The notes under the pieces: model-generated
The model's database searches: none
What the model was told of the DNA's origin: nothing
What the model saw: only the letters and a program-made list of their open reading frames with translations
Shown: in pieces, positions 15,553 through 26,792 of the stretch
Numbering within the stretch: position 1 is the first letter of the stretch
How the letters are laid out: each line of letters starts with the position of its first letter
Assembly (NCBI GenBank): GCA_035574175.1
Contig: DATLZB010000015.1
Location: 1-64,000 of the forward strand
Origin: DATLZB01 sp035574175
Lineage (GTDB): Bacteria; Pseudomonadota; Alphaproteobacteria; Rhizobiales; Hyphomicrobiaceae
Direction of reading: 5' to 3'
DNA: 64,000 bases
Made by a program: the position numbers and the translations under genes

Positions 15553-17457
15553 CTACACCAGCACCTGGGTGCCGACCTCCACCACACGGTCGGACGGAAT
15601 GCGGAAATAGGCGGTCGCGTCCTCGGCCGTGTTGGCGAGCATGATGAACAGCGCCTCCTGCCAGCGCGGCATCTCGGATTTGACGGTTGGCTTCAACGAG
15701 CGCCGCGACAGGAAGAACGAGGTCTGCGAGATCTCGATGTTGAGGTCCTTGCGCCGGCACTGCTCGAGAATCTTGGGCACGCTCGGCGTTTCCATGAAAC
15801 CGTAGCGGGCGACGACGCGGATGAAAGTGTCCGAGACGGTGTCAACCGAGATGCGCTCGTGGCGGGCGACGCGCGGAGTGTCCTCGGTCTTGATCGTCAG
15901 GATGATGTTGCGCTCGTGCAGGACGCGGTTGTGCTTCAGGTTGTGCAGCAGCGAGGTCGGCGCATAGTTCGGATCCGCGGTGAGGAACATCGCCGTACCG
16001 GGCACGCGGTGCGGCGGCTTAGCCTCGAGCTTGCGCACCAGCCACTCGAGCTCGGCTTCGTTCTTGCGTGTGATCTTGCTGAGCACGCGCACGCCCTTGG
16101 CCCAGGTCAGCATGATGGCGACCATCAACGCGGCAACCATCAACGGGAAGATGCCGCCCTCGGGAATCTTCAGGGCGTTGGCGGCGAAAAACGTCTGCTC
16201 GAGCAGGAGCAGCGGCACGATCAAGGCCATGGACCTGATGAGGCTCCAGCCCCAGTGCCGCCACACGACGAAGAAGGCGATCATCGATGCGATGACCATC
16301 TCGGCCGACACCGCTACGCCGTAAGCGGCCGCCAGGTCGCCCGAGGAGCGGAATACCATGGTGACGAACAAGACGCCGGCAAGCAGCAGGTAGTTGACCC
16401 GCGGCAAGTAGATCTGACCGGCCATCGCTTCCGAAGTGTGCCGGATCATCATGCGCGGCAGGAGGCCGAGCTGTACGGCTTGGCTGGTGAGCGAGAAGGC
16501 GCCGGTGATAACCGCCTGACTGGCGATGACCGTCGCCACCGTCGCCAGCACCACCATCGGCGCCACGGCCCAGCTCGGGTAGAGGCGATAAAAGGGGTTC
16601 TCAAGCGCCGCCGGCTCCTGCAGCAAGAGCGCACCCTGCCCGAAATAGTTGAGCATGAGGGCGGGCAACACAACGCTGAACCATGCGACCTGAATCGGCT
16701 TGCGACCGAAGTGACCAAGGTCGGCATAAAGGGCCTCCGACCCGGTGGCGACCAGGAACACGAGCCCCATCACGGTGAGGCCCACGACGCCATGGTCGAT
16801 GAGGAAGCCGATGCCGAGCAGCGGGTTGAACGCCTCCAGTACGCGCGGCTCCTCCACAAGGTGGATGAGACCGCCGATACCGAGACAGATGAACCACAGC
16901 AGCGTGATTGGTCCGAAAAACTGTCCCACGCGCTCCGTGCCCCTTGCCTGCACCGCGAACAGAGCGAGGAGGATCCCTACCGTCAACGGCAGCACAAAGG
17001 GCTCGAACTCGGGGGAGAGCACCTTGAGGCCTTCGACGGCGGAGAGCACCGATATTGCCGGGGTAATGACGGCGTCTCCGTAAAAGAACCCGACACCGAC
17101 GACACCCAGTATGAAGATCACCGGGGCCGACCTCTTGGCCGCTTGCTGGCCCAGCGCCATCAGCGCGAACGTGCCGCCCTCGCCCTTGTTGTCCATGCGC
17201 AACAACAAAAGCACGTACTTGCACGTGACGGTGAGGAGCAGTGTCCACACCATCAGCGAGAGCACGCCAAGGATGGTGCCTATGCCAGCAGCAGTCTCCG
17301 GACTGGCCGCGGTAACGGCCTCGCGCATGGCATAAAGTGGACTGGTGCCGATATCACCGTAGACAACGCCGATCGAGCCGAGAGCGAGCGCCCACAACTT
17401 GTTCGAACGGGCTGAATGCCCATTCTCAGCGTTGGCCGGCACATAGGCATGTGCCAT
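15553..17457 (-). CDS. kup: Low-affinity potassium uptake protein Kup
   Basis: 634 aa. The ATG at 17457 (after TTG at 17460) has GAGGTGG upstream. The N-terminal signature LGSIGVVYGDIGTSPLYAM is diagnostic for the KUP/HAK/KT family. About twelve transmembrane helices follow, then a cytoplasmic C-terminal domain of about 170 residues with VPGTAMFLTADPNYAPTSLL. It performs proton-coupled K+ import across the inner membrane. The 328-bp region upstream should contain its promoter. Confidence 0.96.
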   Translation of the reverse strand: MAHAYVPANAENGHSARSNKLWALALGSIGVVYGDIGTSPLYAMREAVTAASPETAAGIGTILGVLSLMVWTLLLTVTCKYVLLLLRMDNKGEGGTFALMALGQQAAKRSAPVIFILGVVGVGFFYGDAVITPAISVLSAVEGLKVLSPEFEPFVLPLTVGILLALFAVQARGTERVGQFFGPITLLWFICLGIGGLIHLVEEPRVLEAFNPLLGIGFLIDHGVVGLTVMGLVFLVATGSEALYADLGHFGRKPIQVAWFSVVLPALMLNYFGQGALLLQEPAALENPFYRLYPSWAVAPMVVLATVATVIASQAVITGAFSLTSQAVQLGLLPRMMIRHTSEAMAGQIYLPRVNYLLLAGVLFVTMVFRSSGDLAAAYGVAVSAEMVIASMIAFFVVWRHWGWSLIRSMALIVPLLLLEQTFFAANALKIPEGGIFPLMVAALMVAIMLTWAKGVRVLSKITRKNEAELEWLVRKLEAKPPHRVPGTAMFLTADPNYAPTSLLHNLKHNRVLHERNIILTIKTEDTPRVARHERISVDTVSDTFIRVVARYGFMETPSVPKILEQCRRKDLNIEISQTSFFLSRRSLKPTVKSEMPRWQEALFIMLANTAEDATAYFRIPSDRVVEVGTQVLV

Positions 17458-17785
17458 CAAGCCACCTCGTCACGCAGCCGCGCGTGCGCGGCCGAAAAGC
17501 CGCGAGCCTATACGCCCCTCGACCGCCTTCGTGAAGGCTCGGTCAGTGCGACAAATCAGATCGTCGTCCCCTATCGAACGCTCCCGACCATCGCTCGTTC
17601 TTCCCCGTGCTCAAAGGTCGGAATCACATTCTTGCGCGTATATACCGCAATCCTTGGCGCGGCCGAGCGGGAAATCGCAAAATTGCAGCCCTGCTCGGCT
17701 CAAATTACCTACCTCGGTCCAAGCGAGGCTGCGCCGGTACAATTCTCCCAGCAGGACGGCCCAGAGACGGGGTCGGCCTCCCGGG
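17458..17785. other. Intergenic region upstream of kup (328 bp)
   Basis: No convincing gene. It must hold the kup promoter on the minus strand; an AT-rich GTATATAC element at about 17638-17645 could be a -10 region, but I could not pair it with a good -35. No terminator for the oligopeptidase transcript, which ends at 17786 reading into this gap, is evident. Confidence 0.5.
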
Positions 17786-19630
17786 TTAGTGGTATTTCTC
17801 TAGTTCGTCGATCATACGCTCGATCACGGAAAGCCCCTTCTGCCAGAACTCGGGCTTGTTCGCATCGAGCCCGAACGGCGCGAGCAGCTCCGAGTGGTGC
17901 TTTGAACCGCCGGCCCTCAGCATGTCGAGATACTTGCCGACGAACCCCGGGTGGGCCTCCTCGTAGAGCGCGTAGAGCGAGTTGACGAGGCAATCGCCGA
18001 ACGCATAGGCGTAGACATAGAACGGCGCATGGATGAAGTGGGGAACGTAGGTCCAGTAAACCTCGTAACCGGCGTTGAGTTCGATCGCAGGTCCCAGGCT
18101 CTCGCCCTGCACCTCGAGCCAGAAGCGGCCAAGCTGGTCGGAGGTGAGTTCCCCCTGACGGCGCGCCTCATGAACCTTGCGCTCGAAGCTGTAGAACGCG
18201 ATCTGGCGCACGACCGTGTTCAGCATGTCCTCGACCTTGCCGGCGATCAGCGCCTTGCGTTCCTTGGCACTACGCGCCTCGGCGAGGAGCGACTGGAAGG
18301 TGAGCATCTCGCCGAACACGGAGGCCGTCTCGGCAAGCGTCAGCGGCGTCGGCGCGAGCAGGGGCCCGAGCGGGGCGGCCAGCACCTGGTGCACCGCGTG
18401 GCCAAGCTCGTGCGCCAAAGTCATCACGTCGCGCGACTTGCCGAGATAGTTGAGCAGCACATAAGGGTGTACCGACGGCACCGTAGGATGAGAGAAGGCA
18501 CCCGGGGCCTTGCCCGGGCGCACCGGCGCATCGATCCAGCGCCGCTCGAAGAAGGTGCCGGCGATTTGCGCCATGTCGGGGGAAAACCTGCCATAGGCAC
18601 CGAGCACAATGGAACGCGCTTGCGGCCATGGGATGACGCGCTCGGGCTTGTCGGGGAGCGGGGCATTGCGGTCCCAGTAGGCGAGCCGGTCCTTGCCCAG
18701 CCACTTCGCCTTGAGCCGGTAGTAGCGATGTGACAGGTTCGGATAGCTCGCGCGCACCGCCTGCACGAGAGCCTCCACCACGGGCCCTTCGACGCGATTG
18801 GCGAGGTGGCGTGAGTCGGCGACGTCCTTGAACCCGCGCCAGCGGTCCGAGATCTCCTTGTCCTTGGCCAGGGTGTTGGTAATGAGCGTGAACACCCGCA
18901 CGTTGTCCTTGAAGACGCGCGCGAGCGCTTCGGCGCCGGCTCTTCGCCTGCCTTCATCCGGGTTCGACAAAAGGTTGAGCGTGGGCTCGAGTGCCAGCGG
19001 CTCGGCCTCGCCTGCGACCGGGAACCGCAGCGCCGCCATGGTCTCGTTGAACAGGCGGTTCCACGCTGCCCGCGCCGTCTGCGACTTCTCGTGGAAGAGC
19101 TTTTCGACCTCTTCCTCGAGTTGATAGGGCTTCTCCTTGCGCAGATCATCGAACCACGGCTTGTAGCGGGCGAGGGCCGGATGACGTAGCGCCTGCTCGA
19201 GCGTCGCATCGGGGATCTTATTGATCTCGAGCTCGAAGAAGATGATTTGCGAGGAGATGTCGGTAAGCTTCTCGCTGATGTCGCCGTAGAACTTGGCGCG
19301 CAGCGGATCAGACTGATCGCCGGCATAGAGGAGGCCGGCATAAGAACCAAGACGGCCCATCAAATCCGACAGCGCCTCATAGGCGAGGACGGCCTGGGCA
19401 AGCTGCGCTCCGTCATTCGCAACCTCCACAAGCTTGCCCTGGTAGGCGTCCTTCAGCCGTAAGGCTCGAGCGCGCGCATCGGCAAGATCTCGCTCGATCT
19501 CCGGCGCATCCGGACCCCGATAGAGATCATCGAGGTTCCATTCGGGCATCGGGCCAAGGTCGACCTCCTTCCGCCCAGTCGACGGGACGCTCAAGGCGCT
19601 CAAGTCACTCGGCAGATGGGCGCGCTGCAT
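17786..19630 (-). CDS. pepF: M3-family oligoendopeptidase F
   Basis: 614 aa from the ATG at 19630, giving the usual family length; the open frame continues to 19723 but adds a Cys-rich extension without support. The zinc motif LAHELGHAVHQ has His407 and His411, with the downstream Glu in LAETASVFGEM. A cytosolic metallopeptidase that degrades oligopeptides. The N-terminal helical region contains the EWNLDDLYRGP entry motif of the PepF family. Confidence 0.94.
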   Translation of the reverse strand: MQRAHLPSDLSALSVPSTGRKEVDLGPMPEWNLDDLYRGPDAPEIERDLADARARALRLKDAYQGKLVEVANDGAQLAQAVLAYEALSDLMGRLGSYAGLLYAGDQSDPLRAKFYGDISEKLTDISSQIIFFELEINKIPDATLEQALRHPALARYKPWFDDLRKEKPYQLEEEVEKLFHEKSQTARAAWNRLFNETMAALRFPVAGEAEPLALEPTLNLLSNPDEGRRRAGAEALARVFKDNVRVFTLITNTLAKDKEISDRWRGFKDVADSRHLANRVEGPVVEALVQAVRASYPNLSHRYYRLKAKWLGKDRLAYWDRNAPLPDKPERVIPWPQARSIVLGAYGRFSPDMAQIAGTFFERRWIDAPVRPGKAPGAFSHPTVPSVHPYVLLNYLGKSRDVMTLAHELGHAVHQVLAAPLGPLLAPTPLTLAETASVFGEMLTFQSLLAEARSAKERKALIAGKVEDMLNTVVRQIAFYSFERKVHEARRQGELTSDQLGRFWLEVQGESLGPAIELNAGYEVYWTYVPHFIHAPFYVYAYAFGDCLVNSLYALYEEAHPGFVGKYLDMLRAGGSKHHSELLAPFGLDANKPEFWQKGLSVIERMIDELEKYH

Positions 19631-19909
19631 GTCCGTGCTCCACAATTGTTGGTTACCGTCGCATGAATGTGCGCAGCCGACGGGCGAGGTGCAAGGCGAG
19701 GGCAAGGCGCAGCGCGGCAGCAAATGGTCTCGCTCGAGGCCGAATCGACACGCCAGTGCAGTAAAAGCGTCAGACTGACCGGCGTCTCAACGGCCTGTTT
19801 ACCGATCTCAGGCACTCTCCCTTTCATCGGCTGCCGGCGCAAGTGCGTTCTCGTTCCCCGCGATTGAGCCGGCCCCGTTCAAGTTGCGTTGCCCGAGTTA
19901 GAGTAGCAA

Positions 19910-21415
<1,506 letters not shown>

Positions 21416-21586
21416 TCTGACCCCTCGCGCAGGGCAGAGGTTTCTTTCGAATAGCGGTATGCCCGTTGACGCGCGACGGCAACACCTTGTCTTCACTCGT
21501 GAGCGTTTAGCGGGGAAGGTGGCCGGAAACGCTGGCCAAATCACCCGCCGTCTGCTTAGCGTTCCGCGCTTGGGGAGATTTGACGC

Positions 21587-23191
21587 ATGCTTACGATCTG
21601 CCGACTGGCTCGCCTGCTGTCCTTGTCATTCTGCCTGGCGTTGCTGGCGCCAACATCGAAGGCGGAGACGGGAGGTGAGCCGGGCAAGGCAAGCGAGGCT
21701 GTTGCCGACCCAGTTGCCAGCGAACTCGCGCGGCGCCTTGGCGAGACGGGTCCGCGAGCGGCCGTGAAGTCGCCCGAGCAGCGCGCCGCACTTTCCGCCT
21801 TCTATGCCGCGCGCTCCTATCAGCCCTTGTGGGTTCGTCAAGAGGGCCTGACGGCGGCGGCTGAGCGAATCATTGCCGAGATCGGGCGGGCAGACGAGTG
21901 GGGCCTCGATCCCGCCGATTTTTCCGTTCCCGAGCGCGGCCTTTCGTCGGGGGCTGGAGCACTGGTCGAGGCCGAACTCAAACTCGGCGTGGCCGTGCTC
22001 GAGTACGCCCGTCATGCGCGCGGCGGCCGCATGGACCCCACGGAGTTGTCCTTCTCCATCGACCGCACCCCGCCGCTGCTGGAGCCAAAGCGCGTGCTGG
22101 ATGAGATCGCGGCCTCCGACCAACCCGACCAGTACTTGCGCAAGCTGCACCCGCAGCACGCCGGGTTCGAGCGCCTGCGCCAGCTCTACCTGGCGCTGCG
22201 CTCGGCCCCACCGGCGGCGCTTCCCGCTGCCGAGGAGGCGGCTGCGTCGGGCCGCGCGAACAAATCGGCCAAGCAATCGAAAGCTGCCGCGCGGCCTGAA
22301 GGTGCATCTGCGCAGCGTGTCCTGCTCAACATGGAGCAGTGGCGCTGGATGCCCGAGGAGCTCGGCGAGATGTACGTGTGGGTGAACATTCCGGAGTTCA
22401 CGCTGCGCGTGGTGCACAACGGAGAAGTCATTCACAGCGAGCGAGTCATCACCGGCAAGCCCGAGAATCAGACGCCGATCTTCTCCGACGAGATGGAAAC
22501 CGTGGTGTTTCACCCCTCCTGGGGCGTTCCCAACTCGATCAAAGTCAAGGAGCTGCTTCCCGGCCTGCTGCGCGGTAGCGACACGCTCACGCGGAACGGA
22601 CTGCGCGCCGAGTACCGCGGCCAGCGCGTCGATCCTTCCACCATCGATTGGGTTTCGACCGACATCCGCAACCTTCACATCTACCAGCCGCCGGGCGCCG
22701 ACAACGTGCTGGGAGTCGTCAAGTTTCTGTTCCCGAACAAGCATGACGTCTACATGCACGATACGCCGACCAAGAACCTGTTCAATGCGGAGGTGCGCGC
22801 GTTCAGTCATGGCTGCATGCGGGTACGCGACCCGGTGCGTCTGGCAGAGATCGTGATGGCCTATGCGAACGGTTGGAGCAGGGAGCAGGTGGCTCAGCAG
22901 ATCAAGAGCGGGCGTCAGAACAACAGTATCGAACTGAGCAGGCACATCCCCGTGCACGTCACCTATTTCACCGTAACCGTGGACGATGCTGGCAAGGCGC
23001 ACTATTTCCGCGACATCTACGGCCACGAGCGGCGCATCCAAATGGGCCTTGAAGGCAAGGCCCATCTGATCGCGAAAAAGCGTGAGGACCTCGGTCCGGT
23101 GCGTGCCGAGATCGTCTCCAAGTACGCGAACTCGTACGGCTTCGGCTGGAACGATACCCCGGACTGGATACGGCGGGTGTTCAATAACTAG
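21587..23191 (+). CDS. L,D-transpeptidase (YcbB-like, YkuD domain)
   Basis: 534 aa periplasmic enzyme with a signal peptide (about residues 1-26). The N-terminal scaffold domain includes YQPLWVRQEGLTAAAERI. A low-complexity Ala/Lys linker near residue 225 precedes the YkuD catalytic domain, which starts at QRVLLNMEQWRWMP and has the catalytic signature FSHGCMRV with Cys410 and His408. It would form 3-3 peptidoglycan cross-links or attach proteins to peptidoglycan. The following gene encodes a DUF882 protein in the same direction, so the two probably cooperate in wall remodelling. Confidence 0.93.
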   Translation: MLTICRLARLLSLSFCLALLAPTSKAETGGEPGKASEAVADPVASELARRLGETGPRAAVKSPEQRAALSAFYAARSYQPLWVRQEGLTAAAERIIAEIGRADEWGLDPADFSVPERGLSSGAGALVEAELKLGVAVLEYARHARGGRMDPTELSFSIDRTPPLLEPKRVLDEIAASDQPDQYLRKLHPQHAGFERLRQLYLALRSAPPAALPAAEEAAASGRANKSAKQSKAAARPEGASAQRVLLNMEQWRWMPEELGEMYVWVNIPEFTLRVVHNGEVIHSERVITGKPENQTPIFSDEMETVVFHPSWGVPNSIKVKELLPGLLRGSDTLTRNGLRAEYRGQRVDPSTIDWVSTDIRNLHIYQPPGADNVLGVVKFLFPNKHDVYMHDTPTKNLFNAEVRAFSHGCMRVRDPVRLAEIVMAYANGWSREQVAQQIKSGRQNNSIELSRHIPVHVTYFTVTVDDAGKAHYFRDIYGHERRIQMGLEGKAHLIAKKREDLGPVRAEIVSKYANSYGFGWNDTPDWIRRVFNN

Positions 23192-23382
23192 CGCCGGGCC
23201 CGACCGTCGTGGAGGACCCGGGCGCTTTCATCGGCGCCAAGCGTCTTCATCGGGCAATCTTTCAAGGGCGACCAACTTCCGCCCCAAGTTGCACGTAACG
23301 TGGACCCATCGAAGGGTTCGGCGCTGTCGCATCCGGCAGGGGCCGCGCGAGGGGCGAGCGGACTGGGACGGGGAAGGTATCG

Positions 23383-24729
23383 GTGACACTGCGGCACCCG
23401 CTGCTACGGGCCGCCAGTGCGGCGGCCGCACTGCTTGGCGCGGCCGCGGCGGTTCAGCCTCTCGCGGCCGCCGAAAGCCGCACCATCTCCTTGCGCAACA
23501 TCCACACCGAGGAGACGCTCACGGTCGAATACAAGCGCAATGGCCGCTACCTGCCGGAGGCGATGAAGCAGATCAACTGGATCATGCGGGACTGGCGCAA
23601 GGACGAGGCCACCCAGATCGACCCCGCGTTAATCGACCTGCTATGGGAGGTGCACAGCGAACTGGGCTCGAAAGAGCCGATCAACATCATCTCAGCGTTC
23701 CGTTCGCGGGCTACCAACGAGATGCTGCGGAAGACGGTGGGCGGACAGGCCAAAGAGAGCCGCCACATCACCGGCCAGGCTGCCGACGTACAGTTTCCGG
23801 ACGTGCCGCTCAAGCATTTGCGCTATTCGGCGCTCATCCGAGAGCGGGGCGGCGTGGGCTACTACCCGACGTCGGCGACGCCTTTCGTGCACCTCGACAC
23901 CGACCGGGTACGGTCCTGGCCCAGGCTGCCGCGCCACGAGCTGGCCCTGCTGTTCCGCAACGGGCGCACCCAACATGTGCCTGTCGACGGCGAGCCGATC
24001 ACGCCGGAGGACGTGAGCAACGCCCGCCAGAGCCAAGCCGAGCTTGCCGTCGAAATCGCGCAATTTCATGAGCTGCGTCAACGTCCCAAGACGGCCGTGC
24101 TGCTTGCTTCCGCGGGCGGCAGCGCTCGCCCGCAGCCTGCTCCCCTGCCGACGGTGGCCGCGCCGGCGGCAACGCCGATGCCCGTGACGGCGCATCAGCC
24201 GCAGCGATCGCCCTCGCCCAAGCTCGTCGCCGAGCCGCGTCTGGCGGAGCGGCCGGACGTCAACGACCGGCGGGCGCTTGCCGATCTCGCCTCGCTCGCT
24301 GCCATGCCGCAGCTCGTTTCCGGTCCGACACTTGCTACGCGCCCACGGCCGGTCGCCAGCACCGCGGTTCCGGCCGGCAGGGAAAACGCTTCGGAGCCCG
24401 GCCTGCGCCTTGCCTCGCTGAGCAGCGGGGGGTTGTTGGCACCTGTGGGACGATTCGCCTGGGCGGCGGCTTGGCTGCGGGCCCCTGCCTATGATGAGGA
24501 GCACCCCGAGGAGGACGCCTACCGTCCGCTGCCGATAGCGCCGTTCCTGACCGCGTCTGCCTCACCCGATCAGTCCATGTTCCTGGCTACGGACCGAAGA
24601 GGTGCGGGAGCCGATGGAGACCAGGCTTCTCTCCCGCGGCTCGCCGAGCTGCTGTGGGCGCAAGAGTTCGACGGAGAGGCTGCCGCTCTCAGTGCCGTCG
24701 TCAGGGTCGCCGTCGAGGCCGCGCGCTGA
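23383..24729 (+). CDS. DUF882/YcbK-type (M15-like) peptidase domain protein with long C-terminal extension
   Basis: 448 aa from a GTG with GGGGAAGG upstream. Signal peptide about 1-29. DUF882 domain at about 30-200 with the M15-like zinc ligands ESRHITGQAADVQF and TPFVHLDTDRV. It normally acts on periplasmic peptidoglycan. The C-terminal half (about 215-448) is Ala/Pro/Arg-rich, low in predicted structure and absent from minimal homologues. It lies 191 bp after the L,D-transpeptidase gene, a common pairing. Confidence 0.88.
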   Translation: MTLRHPLLRAASAAAALLGAAAAVQPLAAAESRTISLRNIHTEETLTVEYKRNGRYLPEAMKQINWIMRDWRKDEATQIDPALIDLLWEVHSELGSKEPINIISAFRSRATNEMLRKTVGGQAKESRHITGQAADVQFPDVPLKHLRYSALIRERGGVGYYPTSATPFVHLDTDRVRSWPRLPRHELALLFRNGRTQHVPVDGEPITPEDVSNARQSQAELAVEIAQFHELRQRPKTAVLLASAGGSARPQPAPLPTVAAPAATPMPVTAHQPQRSPSPKLVAEPRLAERPDVNDRRALADLASLAAMPQLVSGPTLATRPRPVASTAVPAGRENASEPGLRLASLSSGGLLAPVGRFAWAAAWLRAPAYDEEHPEEDAYRPLPIAPFLTASASPDQSMFLATDRRGAGADGDQASLPRLAELLWAQEFDGEAAALSAVVRVAVEAAR

Positions 24730-24754
24730 AAGGCAACAGCGGGACGCCCCGCGT

Positions 24755-25036
24755 CTATTCGGCCGCCATCACGGTCGCCTGTGGTTCCCGATCGAGCATG
24801 CCAAGCGCATGCAGGTAGACTTCGAGCAACGCCTCCTCTTCCTGCCGATCGGAGGCGCTCTTCTTGCGAAGTCGAATGACCTGGCGCAGCACCTTGACGT
24901 CGAAGCCGAGCGCCTTGGCCTCGGCGAGCTTATCGCGGATGTCGCCGGCGAGCGCCTTGCGATCCTCCTCCAGCCGTTCGATCTGCTCGACAAGCTGACG
25001 GAGTTGCTTCTGCGCCGATGCCTGTAGAGTGCTCAT
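24755..25036 (-). CDS. gapR: GapR-family DNA-binding protein (DUF2312)
   Basis: 93 aa, helical. It shows the family's coiled-coil core QLRQLVEQIERLEEDRKA and the highly conserved GFDVKVLRQVIRLRKK plus RQEEEALLEVYLHALG. GapR binds overtwisted AT-rich DNA ahead of replication and transcription and is essential in Caulobacter. The short C-terminal tail (REPQATVMAAE) is variable in the family. Monocistronic; converges with the DUF882 gene. Confidence 0.92.
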   Translation of the reverse strand: MSTLQASAQKQLRQLVEQIERLEEDRKALAGDIRDKLAEAKALGFDVKVLRQVIRLRKKSASDRQEEEALLEVYLHALGMLDREPQATVMAAE

Positions 25037-25199
25037 TTTTCCCCCACTGTCTCCCTCACCATGGGCTGGCAGCTAGCTAGCGGCGGCAGCAAGGTCCGGC
25101 AAGCCGACGTGACCAGGTTATCCCCGTAACACAGCGGCTTGCGGGTGAGCGTCGCGGGTCTCGGCTATCGAGCCGCGCCGGGAACGTCAGCTTGAGGTT

Positions 25200-25508
25200 T
25201 CAATGCTGGTGCGGCTTGGCCTTTTCGAAGCGGGCCTTCTGCTCGGCGGTGGCCTCCTTCTGGTACTTGGCCTGCCAGTCCTTGTAGGGCATGCCGTAGA
25301 CGATCTCGCGCGCCTCATCCTTGCTCAGCATTTGCCCCGCTGCAGCAGCAGCCTCCTGGTACCAGTTGGCGAGGCAGTTGCGGCAGAAGCCGGCGAGGTT
25401 CATGAGGTCGATGTTTTGAACGTCCGTGCGCTGGCGCAGGTGCGCGAGAAGCTTGCGGAACGCCGCCGCCTCGAGCTCAGTGCGGGTCTTGTCATCAAAG
25501 GTGCGCAT
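25200..25508 (-). CDS. DUF1244 domain, possible separate product by internal initiation
   Basis: 102 aa from the ATG at 25508, in the same frame as the upstream hydrolase domain. The sequence (RTELEAAAFRKLLAHL, NIDLMNLAGFCRNCLANWY, EIVYGMPYKDWQAKYQ) is the full DUF1244 family, including the invariant FCRNCLA motif with two Cys. A consensus-like GGAGAAAGG lies six bases before the ATG, the kind of signal a stand-alone gene would keep. Either a fused or a separate protein, or both, may be made. Confidence 0.6.
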   Translation of the reverse strand: MRTFDDKTRTELEAAAFRKLLAHLRQRTDVQNIDLMNLAGFCRNCLANWYQEAAAAAGQMLSKDEAREIVYGMPYKDWQAKYQKEATAEQKARFEKAKPHQH

Positions 25509-26384
25509 CGTGCCTTTCTCCGTGGTTCTGACCGGGGGTTTGGACACGCCGGCAGGCGATGCTCCGTCTGCGCGAGTCCCTTGCCCGATGGTCCGGAACT
25601 TGAGCTTAAGGTCGGGTCGATCCAAGAGGGCGCGCAGCATCCGCGCCAGCCGCGAGGCCCACGCCTCCTGACCGGCGGCATCACGGATCAGGTCCTGCCG
25701 GATCTCGACAATGGCGTGGGCGAGGCCACGCTTGGTGCCGTGCTGCCAAAGCGTATCGCCCTCGTACTGCCCAGTGTAGGGCTCGTTCTCGCCGACGATA
25801 AGATCGTTCTCGGCGTAGAGCACATCAAGCAGCGGGCGGGCGAGCCGCGGGTCGCGGTCCCAAAGCACGCTGACATGCCAGGGTCGCGCCACGCCCTTCC
25901 AACTCTCGGTGAAGCTGTGGATGGAGAGGATGGCCGGTGGAACGCTGGCCGCCAGGCCGGCCTCGATCACTTGTTCGATCGCCCTATGGTAAGGGCAATA
26001 GTAGCGCTCGATCCGCCGCTGTCGCTCCACGGCGTCGACGTGCCGGTTGCCAGGCACGACGGCGCCGTCGGAAAGGCGCATGATGAGCGTCGGATCGTCG
26101 ATGCCGCGATTGGGATCGATGAGCAGACGCGAATAGCGGGTAAGCACCGCCGGCGCGCCGAGCGCTCGGCTCAAGCGCCGCGTCACCTCGGCCGCGCCGA
26201 TATCGTAGGCGATGTGGCGCTTAAGTTGTGCTTCCGGCAGCCCGAGCGTGCCGTAGGCCTCGGGCAGGGCATTTCCGGCATGATCACAAAGGATCACCAG
26301 CCCGCAGTCGGCGCGTCCTGGCAAGACCTCAAAAGCTTCCGCGACCACTCCCTCTATTTGGCCGTTCCCGGCAACGCGCTGCAT
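25200..26384 (-). CDS. N-formylglutamate amidohydrolase-family protein fused in frame to DUF1244
   Basis: 394 aa in a single frame. Residues 1 to about 265 are an N-formylglutamate amidohydrolase-type zinc hydrolase: VILCDHAGNALP (metal-binding His), LIDPNRGIDDP, LSIHSFTESWKG, and GLAHAIVEIRQDLI with the late Glu. A 25-residue Pro/Thr-rich linker then leads into a complete DUF1244 domain. In the genomes I know these are two neighbouring genes; here no stop separates them. An internal ATG at 25508 with GGAGAAAGG upstream may also yield DUF1244 alone. The family acts on formylated amides, but this paralogue's substrate is unproven. Confidence 0.85.
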   Translation of the reverse strand: MQRVAGNGQIEGVVAEAFEVLPGRADCGLVILCDHAGNALPEAYGTLGLPEAQLKRHIAYDIGAAEVTRRLSRALGAPAVLTRYSRLLIDPNRGIDDPTLIMRLSDGAVVPGNRHVDAVERQRRIERYYCPYHRAIEQVIEAGLAASVPPAILSIHSFTESWKGVARPWHVSVLWDRDPRLARPLLDVLYAENDLIVGENEPYTGQYEGDTLWQHGTKRGLAHAIVEIRQDLIRDAAGQEAWASRLARMLRALLDRPDLKLKFRTIGQGTRADGASPAGVSKPPVRTTEKGTMRTFDDKTRTELEAAAFRKLLAHLRQRTDVQNIDLMNLAGFCRNCLANWYQEAAAAAGQMLSKDEAREIVYGMPYKDWQAKYQKEATAEQKARFEKAKPHQH

Positions 26385-26432
26385 CGGGCCACTATAGGAG
26401 CAAAGAGCGCTGCTGGCTAGCCGAGCGGCCCA

Positions 26433-26792
26433 TCACGCCGCCAACAGGCGGCCCACTTCGCGCACGAGATCCTTGAGATGAAACGGCTTCGACAACACCC
26501 TTGCGTCTCGAGGCGGACGCCGATCACTGTTGAGAGTGACGGCGGCAAATCCGGTGATGAACATGATCTTGAGCTCCGGATCGAGGTCGCTCGCTCGCCG
26601 GGCAAGCTCAATGCCGTCCATCTTGGGCATGACAATGTCGGTCAGCAGCAGCGTGAACGGCTCGCGCTTCAACCGTTCGAAGGCGTCGGCGCCGTTGTCG
26701 AACGAGACGACGTCATAGCCGGCCCGTTCGAGCGCCCTCTCGAGAAAGCCGCGCATGCCGTCATCGTCCTCTGCAAGCAGGATACGGCACAT
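26433..26792 (-). CDS. cpdR: CpdR-type single-domain response regulator
   Basis: 119 aa receiver domain only: CRILLAEDDDGMRGFLERAL, phosphoacceptor Asp in LLLTDIVMPKMDGIELARRA, and the strongly conserved KIMFITGFAA with Lys in LSKPFHLKDL. This matches CpdR, which when unphosphorylated primes the ClpXP protease to degrade cell-cycle proteins. The start at 26792 gives the family length; an ATG at 26819 is possible. It sits between two N-formylglutamate amidohydrolase-family genes. Confidence 0.9.
   Translation of the reverse strand: MCRILLAEDDDGMRGFLERALERAGYDVVSFDNGADAFERLKREPFTLLLTDIVMPKMDGIELARRASDLDPELKIMFITGFAAVTLNSDRRPPRDARVLSKPFHLKDLVREVGRLLAA

Noticed and set aside
15859..17415. 518-codon plus-strand open frame opposite kup
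   Set aside because: Antisense shadow; His/Arg/Gln-rich without domains, opposite a highly conserved transporter.
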